Below are positions 15,397-21,732 of a stretch of 22,588 bases of DNA, one piece after another. The stretch is from NCBI GenBank assembly GCA_964560085.1, contig CAZLKF010000013.1, forward strand, positions 1 through 22,588, in the 5' to 3' direction. The notes beneath the pieces are model-generated. The model did no database searches, was not told where the DNA came from, and worked only from the letters and a program-made list of their open reading frames with translations. A program made the position numbers and the translations under genes. Positions within the stretch are counted from its first letter, which is position 1. Every line of letters starts with the position of its first letter. The stretch is from RUG11241 sp964560085 (GTDB taxonomy: Bacteria > Bacillota_I > Bacilli_A > RF39 > UBA660).

Positions 15397-16404
15397 ATGG
15401 AAAAAATATATATTGTAACAGGAGCTGCTGGTCATTTGGGCAGTACAATTATTGAACAATTAGTTAAAAATGGCTGCAATGTTCGTTCACTCGTGTTGAA
15501 AGGTGAGAAGCATGTTCCTACTAGCTCAACAATCTACTATGGAGATGTTTGTGATAAAGAATCTCTTGAACCTTTATTTGATAATCCTACCAATGCTGAA
15601 CTTTATGTAATTCATGCGGCGGGAATTGTGTCAATCAAGGGTGCATATGACGAAAGAATTTATAATGTCAATGTCAATGGTACTAAAAATGTTGCTGATT
15701 TATGTTTAAAACATAATGTGAAAAGAATGGTTTATACGAGTTCTGTTCATGCTATTCCTGAACTTGCAAAAGGGGAAATAATTACTGAGGTTGCCAATTT
15801 CGATCAAAATTTAGTTAAAGGTCTTTATGCCAAAACTAAAGCGGAAGCAACAGCATATGTTTTATCACTTGTTAGTAAGGGACTAAATGCAGTTGTCGTT
15901 CATCCATCAGGTATTATTGGTCCTAATGATTATGCTAACAATCATATAGTTGCTCTTATAAGAGATTATTATAATCATGATTTAACAGCAGCAATAAAAG
16001 GTGGTTATGATTTTGTTGATGTCAGAGATGTTGCAATGGGAACAATTTCAGCTTTAAATAAAGGAAAAATAGGCGAGTGTTACATTCTTTCTAATCATTA
16101 TTACACTATAAAAGAATTACTGACTATGTGTCATGAAATAACTAATCAAAAAGAGATAAAAGTTTATTTACCAATTTGGTTTGTAAAATTAGTTGCACCT
16201 TTAGCAGAATATTATTATCGTTTGAAAAAAACACCACCATTATTTACAGCTTATTCAATTTATACATTACAAAGCAATTCTTTATTTTCCAATGAAAAAG
16301 CTAAAAATGAATTGGATTATACTACCCGTGATATTCGTGAAACGCTTGAAGATACAATCGAATATTTAAAGGTCAAAAAATTGCTAAAAGAAAAAAGACA
16401 TTAG
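15397..16404 (+). CDS. NAD-dependent epimerase/dehydratase-family protein, copy 1
   Basis: This 335-residue extended SDR protein has an N-terminal GAAGHLG nucleotide-binding motif (residues 9-15), TSSVHAI at 114-120, and Y144/K148 as the YxxxK pair in GLYAKTKAEA. It resembles dihydroflavonol-reductase-like and sugar-epimerase-like enzymes. The substrate is not evident. It is clearly paralogous to the gene at 17262-18245. Both contain GGYDFVDVRDV and KGKIGECYILSN, and they align over nearly their full length. An AGGTGAT ribosome binding site is present. A TATAAT at 15375-15380 may give it its own promoter, but no terminator separates it from the GH13 gene, so cotranscription is likely. Its end overlaps the convergent regulator gene by four bases. 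Confidence 0.88.
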   Translation: MEKIYIVTGAAGHLGSTIIEQLVKNGCNVRSLVLKGEKHVPTSSTIYYGDVCDKESLEPLFDNPTNAELYVIHAAGIVSIKGAYDERIYNVNVNGTKNVADLCLKHNVKRMVYTSSVHAIPELAKGEIITEVANFDQNLVKGLYAKTKAEATAYVLSLVSKGLNAVVVHPSGIIGPNDYANNHIVALIRDYYNHDLTAAIKGGYDFVDVRDVAMGTISALNKGKIGECYILSNHYYTIKELLTMCHEITNQKEIKVYLPIWFVKLVAPLAEYYYRLKKTPPLFTAYSIYTLQSNSLFSNEKAKNELDYTTRDIRETLEDTIEYLKVKKLLKEKRH

Positions 16405-16414
16405 TCTTTTTTTC
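16391..16414. terminator. Bidirectional terminator containing both stop codons
   Basis: AAAAAAGAC at 16391-16399 pairs with GTCTTTTTT around a short loop. The stop codons of the plus-strand epimerase (TAG at 16402-16404) and of the minus-strand regulator (TAA at 16401-16403) both lie in and beside that loop. Confidence 0.8.
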
Positions 16415-16880
16415 TTACAGGAATTTCTACTTCTGTTAACCATTCATCAACAGAATCTTTATTCCACATACCATCAATATATCTTTCACGAATTGGTTCA
16501 ATTATTTCATAATTGTTTTCTTCAATCCATTTTAATAAAATACTATATGTATTTCTAATTGTTTCATATGATCCTTTATGATACATACAAGCAGCCTTAA
16601 CTGGTGTTAATTTTTTGAACCTAATGTTTTCATTACCAATTCCTTCTTCGGTAACTGCTTGGGCATACATTACTTTGATATCGTGATCTTTATATTCTCC
16701 GTCTAAGTAACTTACATAACAATAATCTGGATCAATACATTTGATGTTAGGATTAAGCTCACGACATTCCTCAGCTGAAGCAAGAATAAAGTTGGTAATT
16801 TCACTAAATTCCTTAACAATTCCTTCCTTGTAATAAACTGTGTAATTTGGTAATTCTTTGACAATAACTTCGTTTTTCAT
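16401..16880 (-). CDS. Possible short isoform of the regulator: GyrI-like domain from an internal start
   Basis: An in-frame ATG at 16878-16880 (MKNEVIVKELPNY, residue 108 of the regulator) is preceded by AAGGGAG six bases upstream, as good a ribosome binding site as that of most genes here. It sits exactly at the domain boundary, so the product would be the ligand-binding domain alone. The best-known parallel is TipAL/TipAS of Streptomyces, where the short form sequesters drug. Expression here is inferred, not shown. Confidence 0.45.
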   Translation of the reverse strand: MKNEVIVKELPNYTVYYKEGIVKEFSEITNFILASAEECRELNPNIKCIDPDYCYVSYLDGEYKDHDIKVMYAQAVTEEGIGNENIRFKKLTPVKAACMYHKGSYETIRNTYSILLKWIEENNYEIIEPIRERYIDGMWNKDSVDEWLTEVEIPVRKKD

Positions 16881-17201
16881 AGTTTCTCCCTTCAATAAAT
16901 TATTTATTCTTAAAAGTTGATCATTTGCAATACTAAGTTCACTTTCAAGTTCTTCTTTTCTAACTAAAAGTAATGAATTAATGCTATGTCCGTTCAGAAT
17001 ATCTCTGATATTATCAATAGACATTCCAATTTGTCGTAAAGCAACAATTTTTGACAAATCTAATAGTTGTTTTGTTTCATAAAAACGATAATTTGTTTCA
17101 CTATCAATGTAAGAAGGTACTAGTAATCCTTCTTTTTCATAATACCTCAATGTTTTAATTGTCGTTTTTGAGATGCTTGAAAATTCACCGATTCTATACA
17201 T
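16401..17201 (-). CDS. MerR-family regulator with GyrI-like effector domain (BmrR-type)
   Basis: This 266-residue transcriptional regulator has a MerR winged helix at 1-70 (YRIGEFSSISKTTIKTLRYY, then the LRQIGMSIDNI region). A coiled-coil dimerisation helix spans about 75-105, and a GyrI-like drug-binding domain about 110-266 ends in the typical VEIPV strand. MerR proteins untwist promoters with over-long spacers. The promoter directly upstream (17222-17252) has exactly such a 19-base spacer, so autoregulation is likely. An AAGGAG ribosome binding site is present. An internal AAGGGAG sits six bases before ATG codon 108 (16880), which could yield a separate effector domain of 159 residues. The effector is unknown, probably a hydrophobic cation or small drug-like molecule as for BmrR relatives. 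Confidence 0.92.
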   Translation of the reverse strand: MYRIGEFSSISKTTIKTLRYYEKEGLLVPSYIDSETNYRFYETKQLLDLSKIVALRQIGMSIDNIRDILNGHSINSLLLVRKEELESELSIANDQLLRINNLLKGETMKNEVIVKELPNYTVYYKEGIVKEFSEITNFILASAEECRELNPNIKCIDPDYCYVSYLDGEYKDHDIKVMYAQAVTEEGIGNENIRFKKLTPVKAACMYHKGSYETIRNTYSILLKWIEENNYEIIEPIRERYIDGMWNKDSVDEWLTEVEIPVRKKD

Positions 17202-17221
17202 AATAATCTCCTTTCAGATTA

Positions 17222-17252
17222 ATTCTAACTTATTCCCTAAGGGGAGAGTCAA
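17222..17252 (-). promoter_or_regulatory. MerR-type operator/promoter with 19-bp spacer
   Basis: On the minus strand, TTGACT (17247-17252) and TAGAAT (17222-17227) are separated by 19 bases. The spacer contains the imperfect dyad CCCTTAGGG. Over-long 19-20 bp spacers with a CCC/GGG dyad are the signature of promoters activated by MerR-family proteins. It drives the regulator gene itself. Confidence 0.85.
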
Positions 17253-17261
17253 GTAAAAATT

Positions 17262-18245
17262 TTAATTTTTATTTTTTATCCATTCATATGTTACTTTTAA
17301 AGTGTCTTCTAAATTATGTGTTTCATAGTTTAAATCGTTATCAGCTTTTTTGTGTGAAAATAAAGAGTTAGTGTGTAATACATAAATAGAATAGGGAGTA
17401 AATAAAGGTCGATGATGTCTAATATTACTATAAAGTTCAAACAAAGGAGCTAGTATTTTTACAAACCAAGTTGGCATTATTATTTTAACTTTTTTCTTAT
17501 TTGTTACTAAACTTAATGTGTCAATCAATTCTTTAACACTATAATATTTGTTACTTAAAATATAACATTCACCGATTTTTCCTTTTTGAATGGCAGAAAT
17601 TATCCCGTCAACAACATCTCTGACATCGACAAAATCATAGCCACCTTTAACGATTGCTGGTAGTTTTCCCTCAATAAAATTTTCAATTAAAGTAGTAAAA
17701 TTGCCACAATTATAGTCATATGGTCCGATAATTGCTGATGGTTGAACAATTATGCCCTTAAGTCCTTTATTACAAGCATCAAGAACCATATTTGAAGCTG
17801 TTGCTTTTGTAACTGCATATATTCCTTTTAGTTTTTCAGGATAAAAAGAATCAGTTTCAGTAATAATATTGGGATATGGTTTTTCTGCAATAGCATGAAC
17901 TGAACTGACATAAATTAATTTATAATCATATTTTAAGCATAAATCAATAATGTTTTTAGTTCCATTAACGTTAACATTGTAAACATTTTCATCTTTTTTA
18001 CTCTTAATAGTAATGATACCAGCAGCATGAATGCAAATTTTTTCTTTGGTGTCATATTTTTTGAAAATTTCTTCCATTTTTGTAAAATCACATACATTTG
18101 CTGCAATTTCTTCAATGTTAGAAGATTTATAGTGTAGGGGAGATTTATTAATTAAAGCAATAATTTTATTGCCTTTTTGATCTAAAGCTCTAATCAAATT
18201 GGTCCCAACTAGACCACTAGCACCTGTAATGAGATATAACTTCAT
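17262..18245 (-). CDS. NAD-dependent epimerase/dehydratase-family protein, copy 2
   Basis: This 327-residue extended SDR has a GASGLVG motif at 8-14, VSSVHAI at 113-119, and Y143/K147 in GIYAVTKATA. It is a close paralogue of the gene at 15397-16404, sharing VYNVNVNGTKN, VKGGYDFVDVRDV, GKIGECYILSN and the (R/H)xxPLFTxYSIYxL region. It is placed in the opposite orientation, with the regulator gene between. An AGGTGA ribosome binding site precedes the ATG, and a TATAAT at 18262-18267 directly follows the terminator of the upstream zinc-ribbon gene. The substrate is unknown, probably a nucleotide sugar, flavonol-like ketone or steroid-like compound. Confidence 0.88.
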   Translation of the reverse strand: MKLYLITGASGLVGTNLIRALDQKGNKIIALINKSPLHYKSSNIEEIAANVCDFTKMEEIFKKYDTKEKICIHAAGIITIKSKKDENVYNVNVNGTKNIIDLCLKYDYKLIYVSSVHAIAEKPYPNIITETDSFYPEKLKGIYAVTKATASNMVLDACNKGLKGIIVQPSAIIGPYDYNCGNFTTLIENFIEGKLPAIVKGGYDFVDVRDVVDGIISAIQKGKIGECYILSNKYYSVKELIDTLSLVTNKKKVKIIMPTWFVKILAPLFELYSNIRHHRPLFTPYSIYVLHTNSLFSHKKADNDLNYETHNLEDTLKVTYEWIKNKN

Positions 18246-18271
18246 AAAATCACCTATAGAAATTATAACAC

Positions 18272-18297
18272 AAAAAAAACTAGATTTCTCTAGTTTT
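18272..18297 (-). terminator. Terminator of the zinc-ribbon gene
   Basis: AAACTAGA (18277-18284) and TCTAGTTT (18289-18296) form a perfect eight-base stem with a four-base loop. On the minus strand it is followed by eight Ts. Confidence 0.9.
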
Positions 18298-18302
18298 AAT
18301 GA

Positions 18303-18488
18303 TTAGAATCTGTCGTTATTATAAGGTCTGCTGTTTCTTCTTTCAGCTTTTCTCTTAGCACGGCATTCTTTGCATCTTTCTGGCTTATTTTGGAATCCTT
18401 TTTCTTCATAGAATTCTTGTTCAGCAACTGTAAATACAAATTCTTGACCACAATCTTTACATGTTCTTGTTTCGTCTTTCTTTTCCAT
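18303..18488 (-). CDS. Small zinc-ribbon protein (CxxC...CxxC)
   Basis: This 61-residue protein has two CxxC knuckles, C10/C13 (RTCKDCGQEF) and C39/C42 (ERCKECRAKRK), separated by 25 residues. The tail is Arg/Lys/Asn-rich. It matches the 'probable zinc-ribbon domain' family of small Firmicutes proteins as I remember them. A structural zinc and nucleic-acid or protein binding are likely, but the function is unknown. It has an AAAGGAAG ribosome binding site, a strong promoter with an 80-base leader, and its own terminator, so it is a single-gene transcript. Confidence 0.88.
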   Translation of the reverse strand: MEKKDETRTCKDCGQEFVFTVAEQEFYEEKGFQNKPERCKECRAKRKAERRNSRPYNNDRF

Positions 18489-18574
18489 TTTAATACTTCC
18501 TTTCCATCGATTCGTTTATGTATTTATTAAATTAATTCAAAAAAGAAATATTAAATAAGTAATAAACTTTACAA

Positions 18575-18603
18575 AGTATAACATGAATATATAAAATTTG
18601 CAA
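18575..18603 (-). promoter_or_regulatory. Promoter of the zinc-ribbon gene
   Basis: On the minus strand, TTGCAA (18598-18603) and TATACT (18575-18580) are separated by 17 bases, with TG one base before the -10 element. This is among the strongest promoters in the window. Confidence 0.8.
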
Positions 18604-18695
18604 GTGTTTTTTTAATAAATTATCAAAAAATGACATAATATTCATACTATCTACTATATTATATGATGAATTTGTTAAAATTATAGCAATAAATT

Positions 18696-18720
18696 AAAAA
18701 AACTTCACAAATGTGAAGAA
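18696..18720 (-). terminator. Terminator of the DUF11-type protein gene
   Basis: CTTCACA and TGTGAAG form a seven-base stem. On the minus strand a run of seven Ts follows. It lies about 45 bases after the stop. Apart from this hairpin and the zinc-ribbon promoter, the 278-base gap 18489-18766 shows nothing. Confidence 0.85.
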
Positions 18721-18766
18721 TTCTTATTATTCTATCAATAAATAAATATTTATCATAAAATCTTAA

Positions 18767-19624
18767 TTAAGCATTAATAGTACCAACAATTTTTACAATT
18801 GTCGTTCCACTACCTAAATTTGTACTTGCTGGAACTGAAATAGTTTTTATTGTTGATGTAGGTAATATTAATTTGTTTTGCTCATTCAAGGAATAATCAG
18901 TTGTTTCAAATGTTGTTGTTACACCATTAGTTAATGAAGTTATTCCAGTTATTGTGAAGTTTGTTGGCAAATTATCATTTATAACAATGTTTGTTGCTTC
19001 AATGTTTCCAGAATTTTCTAGTAAAAAGGTATATGTTAATGCATCACCAACTGAAACATTATCTTTGTCTACACTTTTAGTTATTCTTACATCTGCATAA
19101 TCGGCTTTTGGAATAGTTAAGGTTGGCGAAGGACTGACTGTAACAGTCGTGCCTGTTGTTGATGTTTCATGACCGACAACAGTGACTTCATTAGTTATTT
19201 CATTTATATCAGTTGCAATATCTGCTCTGACTCTCGCTACGTATGTAAAAATGATTACTTCACCTGGTTCAAGCGTATCAGGAATAACCAAAGTTAGGGG
19301 AGAAGTACTTGTTGGAGTAATTGTTGATAATGTATCGTTTCTTAACATACGTGCACTTTCTGCTACATATATAAGTGAGTTTGTTGTACCACCACCTAAA
19401 TTATCTTGAATTGATACTCCAAACAAAGGATCTGTTCCATCGTTTGAGACTCTTATATTATAAGTTAAATTTTCTGATGGTCTCCAAGCTGAATTGTTTG
19501 AAGTTTTTTCAGCATTTAAGTTAACATTTTCTGCTAGTATTGTTGTCGCAATATTTGATAAGGCACCATCAGTTATTTCACCATACTTATAAGTTATATT
19601 AGCTGAGTTGTTTATTGTTGCCAT
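18767..19624 (-). CDS. DUF11-type beta-sandwich repeat protein
   Basis: This 285-residue, Thr/Ser/Asn-rich protein is made of two repeats of the DUF11 type. The first runs about 40-155 (NLTYNIRVSNDGTDPLFGVSIQDNLG), the second about 178-285 (LTYTFLLENSGNIEATNIVINDNLP). Each has the 'ITKSVD...GD.LTYTF...N.G...A.NI...D.LP' signature. It starts MATINNSANITYKYG with no signal peptide, transmembrane helix or sorting motif. From memory, Clostridia and related bacteria carry many such unanchored DUF11 paralogues of this size, whose role is unknown. Low Lys content and high Thr/Val give it a composition unlike its neighbours. A GAAAGGAG ribosome binding site precedes the ATG, and the TATAAT about 36 bases upstream is a likely -10 element. 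Confidence 0.82.
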   Translation of the reverse strand: MATINNSANITYKYGEITDGALSNIATTILAENVNLNAEKTSNNSAWRPSENLTYNIRVSNDGTDPLFGVSIQDNLGGGTTNSLIYVAESARMLRNDTLSTITPTSTSPLTLVIPDTLEPGEVIIFTYVARVRADIATDINEITNEVTVVGHETSTTGTTVTVSPSPTLTIPKADYADVRITKSVDKDNVSVGDALTYTFLLENSGNIEATNIVINDNLPTNFTITGITSLTNGVTTTFETTDYSLNEQNKLILPTSTIKTISVPASTNLGSGTTIVKIVGTINA

Positions 19625-19738
19625 ATTTTTCTCCTTTCAATATAAAATTTTATTACATTATAATATATGTTTAGTTAAATTATTAGAAACAATAAATAAC
19701 CTAAAGAAGATAATAAAAAATTTATTTCTAAAAATATC

Positions 19739-19765
19739 ACAAAAAAACTAGATAATATCTAGTTA
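19739..19765 (-). terminator. Terminator of the phosphorylase gene
   Basis: AACTAGATA and TATCTAGTT form a perfect inverted repeat. On the minus strand it is followed by seven Ts, about 70 bases after the phosphorylase stop. Confidence 0.85.
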
Positions 19766-19832
19766 TCAACAAAACATGGCAAAAGTGTAGTGAATTTGGG
19801 AATTGGCCATATTTAAACTTTTTGATGAGCAT

Positions 19833-20603
19833 TTAGCATAATTTACAGGCTAGTTCAAGAGCTAAAATCATTACTTCTTTTTTCTTGTCAATGTTTGTTA
19901 AACCTGATAAGCTTCTTTCATCCCACTCAGTAGAATCTAAATTGTCCCCAGCATAGTAAAATGTAAAAGCATCTACGCCGATTCTTTTAGAAACAGCTGC
20001 TATTGCTGCTCCTTCCATTTCTACTGTAATGACACCTTGTGATTTATAATAATCTATTTTTTCTTTGGTTTCTCTATAAAAAGCATCAGTTGTCCAAGTA
20101 TATCCCTTTTTATATTCAAAATTGTAGTCTTTTAATATTTCTATAAATTCATTTATATATTTAGGGTTTAAATCTATTGTATCACTGGCTTCCACATAAT
20201 GATAACTTGTTCCTTCATCTCTAAATGCCTTGGTTGGTATTACTATAGAACAATCTTCTATAGTAGAATCTAACACACCACAATTACCAAATATAATAAA
20301 TTTATTAACTCCCTGTGCATGTAATTCTTCCATGTCTGCACTTATCCAAGAACCACTTATTCCGGCCATAAATAGTGTTATTTCTATATTTTTAAATTTT
20401 AATATGTATATATTTCTTTCTAAATTAGCAGTAGAAATGTATCCAACCTCTTTGCAACAAAATTTTTCTATTACATCTTCAAACAAATGTCTAGAAAAAA
20501 CTCCTATTGCTACTTGAGGTAAAGTTATAGAATTATCTTGATTTTCTCTGAATCTTATTCCTTTTGGTCTTATAAATCCTTCTTCATTACTATATCTTAT
20601 CAT
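19833..20603 (-). CDS. Nucleoside phosphorylase (PNP/UDP family, uridine-phosphorylase-like)
   Basis: This 256-residue phosphorylase would split nucleosides with phosphate into base and ribose-1-phosphate in purine or pyrimidine salvage. The family signatures seen are GISGSWISADMEEL at 81-94, FGNCGVLD at 105-112, TTDAFYRET at 171-179, VEMEGAAIAAVSKR at 194-207 (ribose-binding Glu-Met-Glu), and the AGD at 218-220. The chain length is typical. Specificity is uncertain. It starts with GAGGTG before the ATG, just after the copied tRNA terminator repeat at 20621-20672. A degenerate second copy lies immediately upstream at about 20668-20820, so this is the surviving member of a tandem duplication. 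Confidence 0.9.
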   Translation of the reverse strand: MIRYSNEEGFIRPKGIRFRENQDNSITLPQVAIGVFSRHLFEDVIEKFCCKEVGYISTANLERNIYILKFKNIEITLFMAGISGSWISADMEELHAQGVNKFIIFGNCGVLDSTIEDCSIVIPTKAFRDEGTSYHYVEASDTIDLNPKYINEFIEILKDYNFEYKKGYTWTTDAFYRETKEKIDYYKSQGVITVEMEGAAIAAVSKRIGVDAFTFYYAGDNLDSTEWDERSLSGLTNIDKKKEVMILALELACKLC

Positions 20604-20620
20604 ATTAACACCTCTACATG

Positions 20621-20672
20621 ATTATAACAAAAAAAGGTGATTTAATAAACACCTTTGATTATCTAAATGGCA
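20621..20672 (-). repeat. Direct repeat copy 2: tRNA-Trp tail plus terminator plus -10 box
   Basis: These 52 bases match 21519-21570 with only two mismatches. On the minus strand they begin TGCCATTTAGATAATC, where TGCCA is the last five bases of tRNA-Trp. They continue through the tRNA terminator hairpin and end in TTATAAT, which serves as -10 element for the phosphorylase. Here no tRNA precedes it. The repeat joins directly to the 3' flank of the phosphorylase remnant. Confidence 0.92.
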
Positions 20673-20820
20673 CGAAAATTCAGTGCATTTGGAAATTAAT
20701 ATAGCTAAACTTCTTGATATAAGTTATCACAATTTACGAGCTAGTTAAAGAGCTAAAGTCATTACTTCTTTTTTTCTTATCTATATATCTCATCATATTA
20801 ACAATCTCATCATATTATAA
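20668..20820 (-). pseudogene. Internally deleted remnant of a second nucleoside phosphorylase gene
   Basis: On the minus strand, a promoter/leader-like stretch (TTATAAT, then GTTAATATGATGAGATAT) matches the start of the intact gene. It is followed within a few bases by sequence matching that gene's 3' end. The frame from ATG at 20796 reads MMRYIDKKKEVMTLAL and then a TAA where the intact gene has a Glu codon, so the intact order RY...NIDKKKEVMILALELACKLC is recognisable with some 230 codons missing. Similarity continues past the stop for about 60 bases to TGCCA at 20668-20672. It is certainly non-functional as an enzyme. Confidence 0.88.
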
Positions 20821-20845
20821 GAAAAAAACTAGAAAAATCTAATAA
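20820..20845 (-). terminator. Terminator of the S51 peptidase-like gene
   Basis: On the minus strand, TTAGA and TCTAG form a short stem with a T loop, followed by seven Ts, a C and TTATAAT. The stem is weaker than others in the window. Confidence 0.55.
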
Positions 20846-20858
20846 ACTTTTAAAAATA

Positions 20859-21503
20859 TTAATTTCCATTTAATAGTATTTTTTTATCTAAATTCCAATA
20901 TAAACCAGAAATGCTCATATGGCCATTTTCAATTCTAATAAATGACTCATTTGGCAACAAAATAAGAGGAATATGCATGCTAATCTCATTTGCTTCATCA
21001 ATTAACTTTTCATTGTCAAAAGACATATGAGGAAAAATATTTACATTAATTAAACCTAAACCATTATACTTTTTCATCATACAATTATCAAATTCATCCT
21101 TATACATTACAATAATTGACTGATTCATAGATCCAGCACTGACACCTATAACAATTTTTGCATTAAAAATAGATTCTAATAATTTGTAATCATTAATAGA
21201 TTTCATTTGCAATTCAGGTGATCCACCTAATAAAAAAACAATATCAGAATTATTAATCTTTTCATATGCCTGATTAGGATTAATTCTATTATCAATGATG
21301 CAGTAATCATTGAATTTTATTCCTATTCTTTCAAATAATAGCATATATCTATTCAATTGATCATCACTTCTTTGATAATTGTCGAATAGGGACGATATAA
21401 AAACAATATTCATGTTGTTATTTATATCCTTTTGCAACACTTCGGTTTGCATCTTTGTAAATCCCTTTGTTTTATCTATACCACTAAATAAAATATTTAT
21501 CAT
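20859..21503 (-). CDS. Peptidase S51 (peptidase E/cyanophycinase-like) family protein
   Basis: This 214-residue protein has the class I glutamine-amidotransferase-like fold used by dipeptidase E and relatives. LLGGSPELQ at 91-99 corresponds to the conserved Gly-rich strand after the first half. GVSAGSMNQS at 120-129 is the nucleophile elbow with S122, and H159 in IFPHMSFD is the likely catalytic His. A cytoplasmic peptidase acting on short Asp-containing or modified peptides is the family expectation. The substrate is unknown. AGGTGA lies before the ATG. It sits between the tRNA terminator repeat and the phosphorylase remnant, so it is a recent arrival in this locus. Confidence 0.85.
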   Translation of the reverse strand: MINILFSGIDKTKGFTKMQTEVLQKDINNNMNIVFISSLFDNYQRSDDQLNRYMLLFERIGIKFNDYCIIDNRINPNQAYEKINNSDIVFLLGGSPELQMKSINDYKLLESIFNAKIVIGVSAGSMNQSIIVMYKDEFDNCMMKKYNGLGLINVNIFPHMSFDNEKLIDEANEISMHIPLILLPNESFIRIENGHMSISGLYWNLDKKILLNGN

Positions 21504-21518
21504 TTTATCACCTAACTT

Positions 21519-21570
21519 ATTATAACAAAAAAAGGTATTTTAATAAACACCTTTGATTATCTAAATGGCA
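21519..21570 (-). repeat. Direct repeat copy 1: tRNA-Trp tail plus terminator plus -10 box
   Basis: This is the original-context copy of the 52-base repeat. It starts in the last five bases of tRNA-Trp, includes the tRNA terminator (AGGTGTTT pairing with AAATACCT, then seven Ts, at 21527-21552), and ends in TTATAAT used by the S51 gene. The two copies start 898 bases apart. Confidence 0.92.
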
Positions 21571-21639
21571 GGGGTAGCAGGAGTTGAACCCACATTAACG
21601 GTTTTGGAGACCGTCGCTCTACCATTAAACTATACCCCT
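21566..21639 (-). tRNA. tRNA-Trp (anticodon CCA)
   Basis: The 74-base cloverleaf has acceptor stem AGGGGTA/TACCCCT, a D arm GTTTAATGGTAGAGC, anticodon stem ACGGT/ACCGT with loop CTCCAAA (anticodon CCA), a TTCAA T-loop, discriminator G and an encoded CCA end. Normal TGG-reading tRNA-Trp agrees with use of TGA as a stop in this window. It is preceded by a perfect consensus promoter and followed by a terminator. Confidence 0.97.
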
Positions 21640-21650
21640 ATATGCAAATA

Positions 21651-21679
21651 ATTATATATTATAAATTATAACCTGTCAA
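21651..21679 (-). promoter_or_regulatory. Consensus promoter of tRNA-Trp
   Basis: On the minus strand, TTGACA (21674-21679) and TATAAT (21651-21656) are separated by exactly 17 bases. Transcription would start a few bases before the tRNA 5' end. Confidence 0.92.
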
Positions 21680-21707
21680 TAAAGATAGTGTCTAAAACTT
21701 ACTTTTG

Positions 21708-21716
21708 TGTTATACT
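21708..21716 (+). promoter_or_regulatory. Extended -10 promoter of the 177-residue protein/CinA pair
   Basis: TGTTATACT provides TG one base before a near-consensus -10 element, 16 bases upstream of the ATG. The -35 region is poor. Confidence 0.45.
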
Positions 21717-21732
21717 TAAATAGGGATGAGTT

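Noticed and set aside
19182..19409. 75-codon plus-strand frame
   Set aside because: It is antisense to the DUF11-type gene, without ribosome binding site or promoter.
20230..20517. 95-codon plus-strand frame
   Set aside because: It is antisense to the phosphorylase gene, whose family motifs are clear. No start signals.
19776..21570. Prophage or integrative element attL/attR at tRNA-Trp
   Set aside because: The repeat resembles att sites, but the intervals are only 0.9 kb and contain no integrase, excisionase or phage gene. It also overlaps the tRNA by only five bases, so tandem duplication is simpler.
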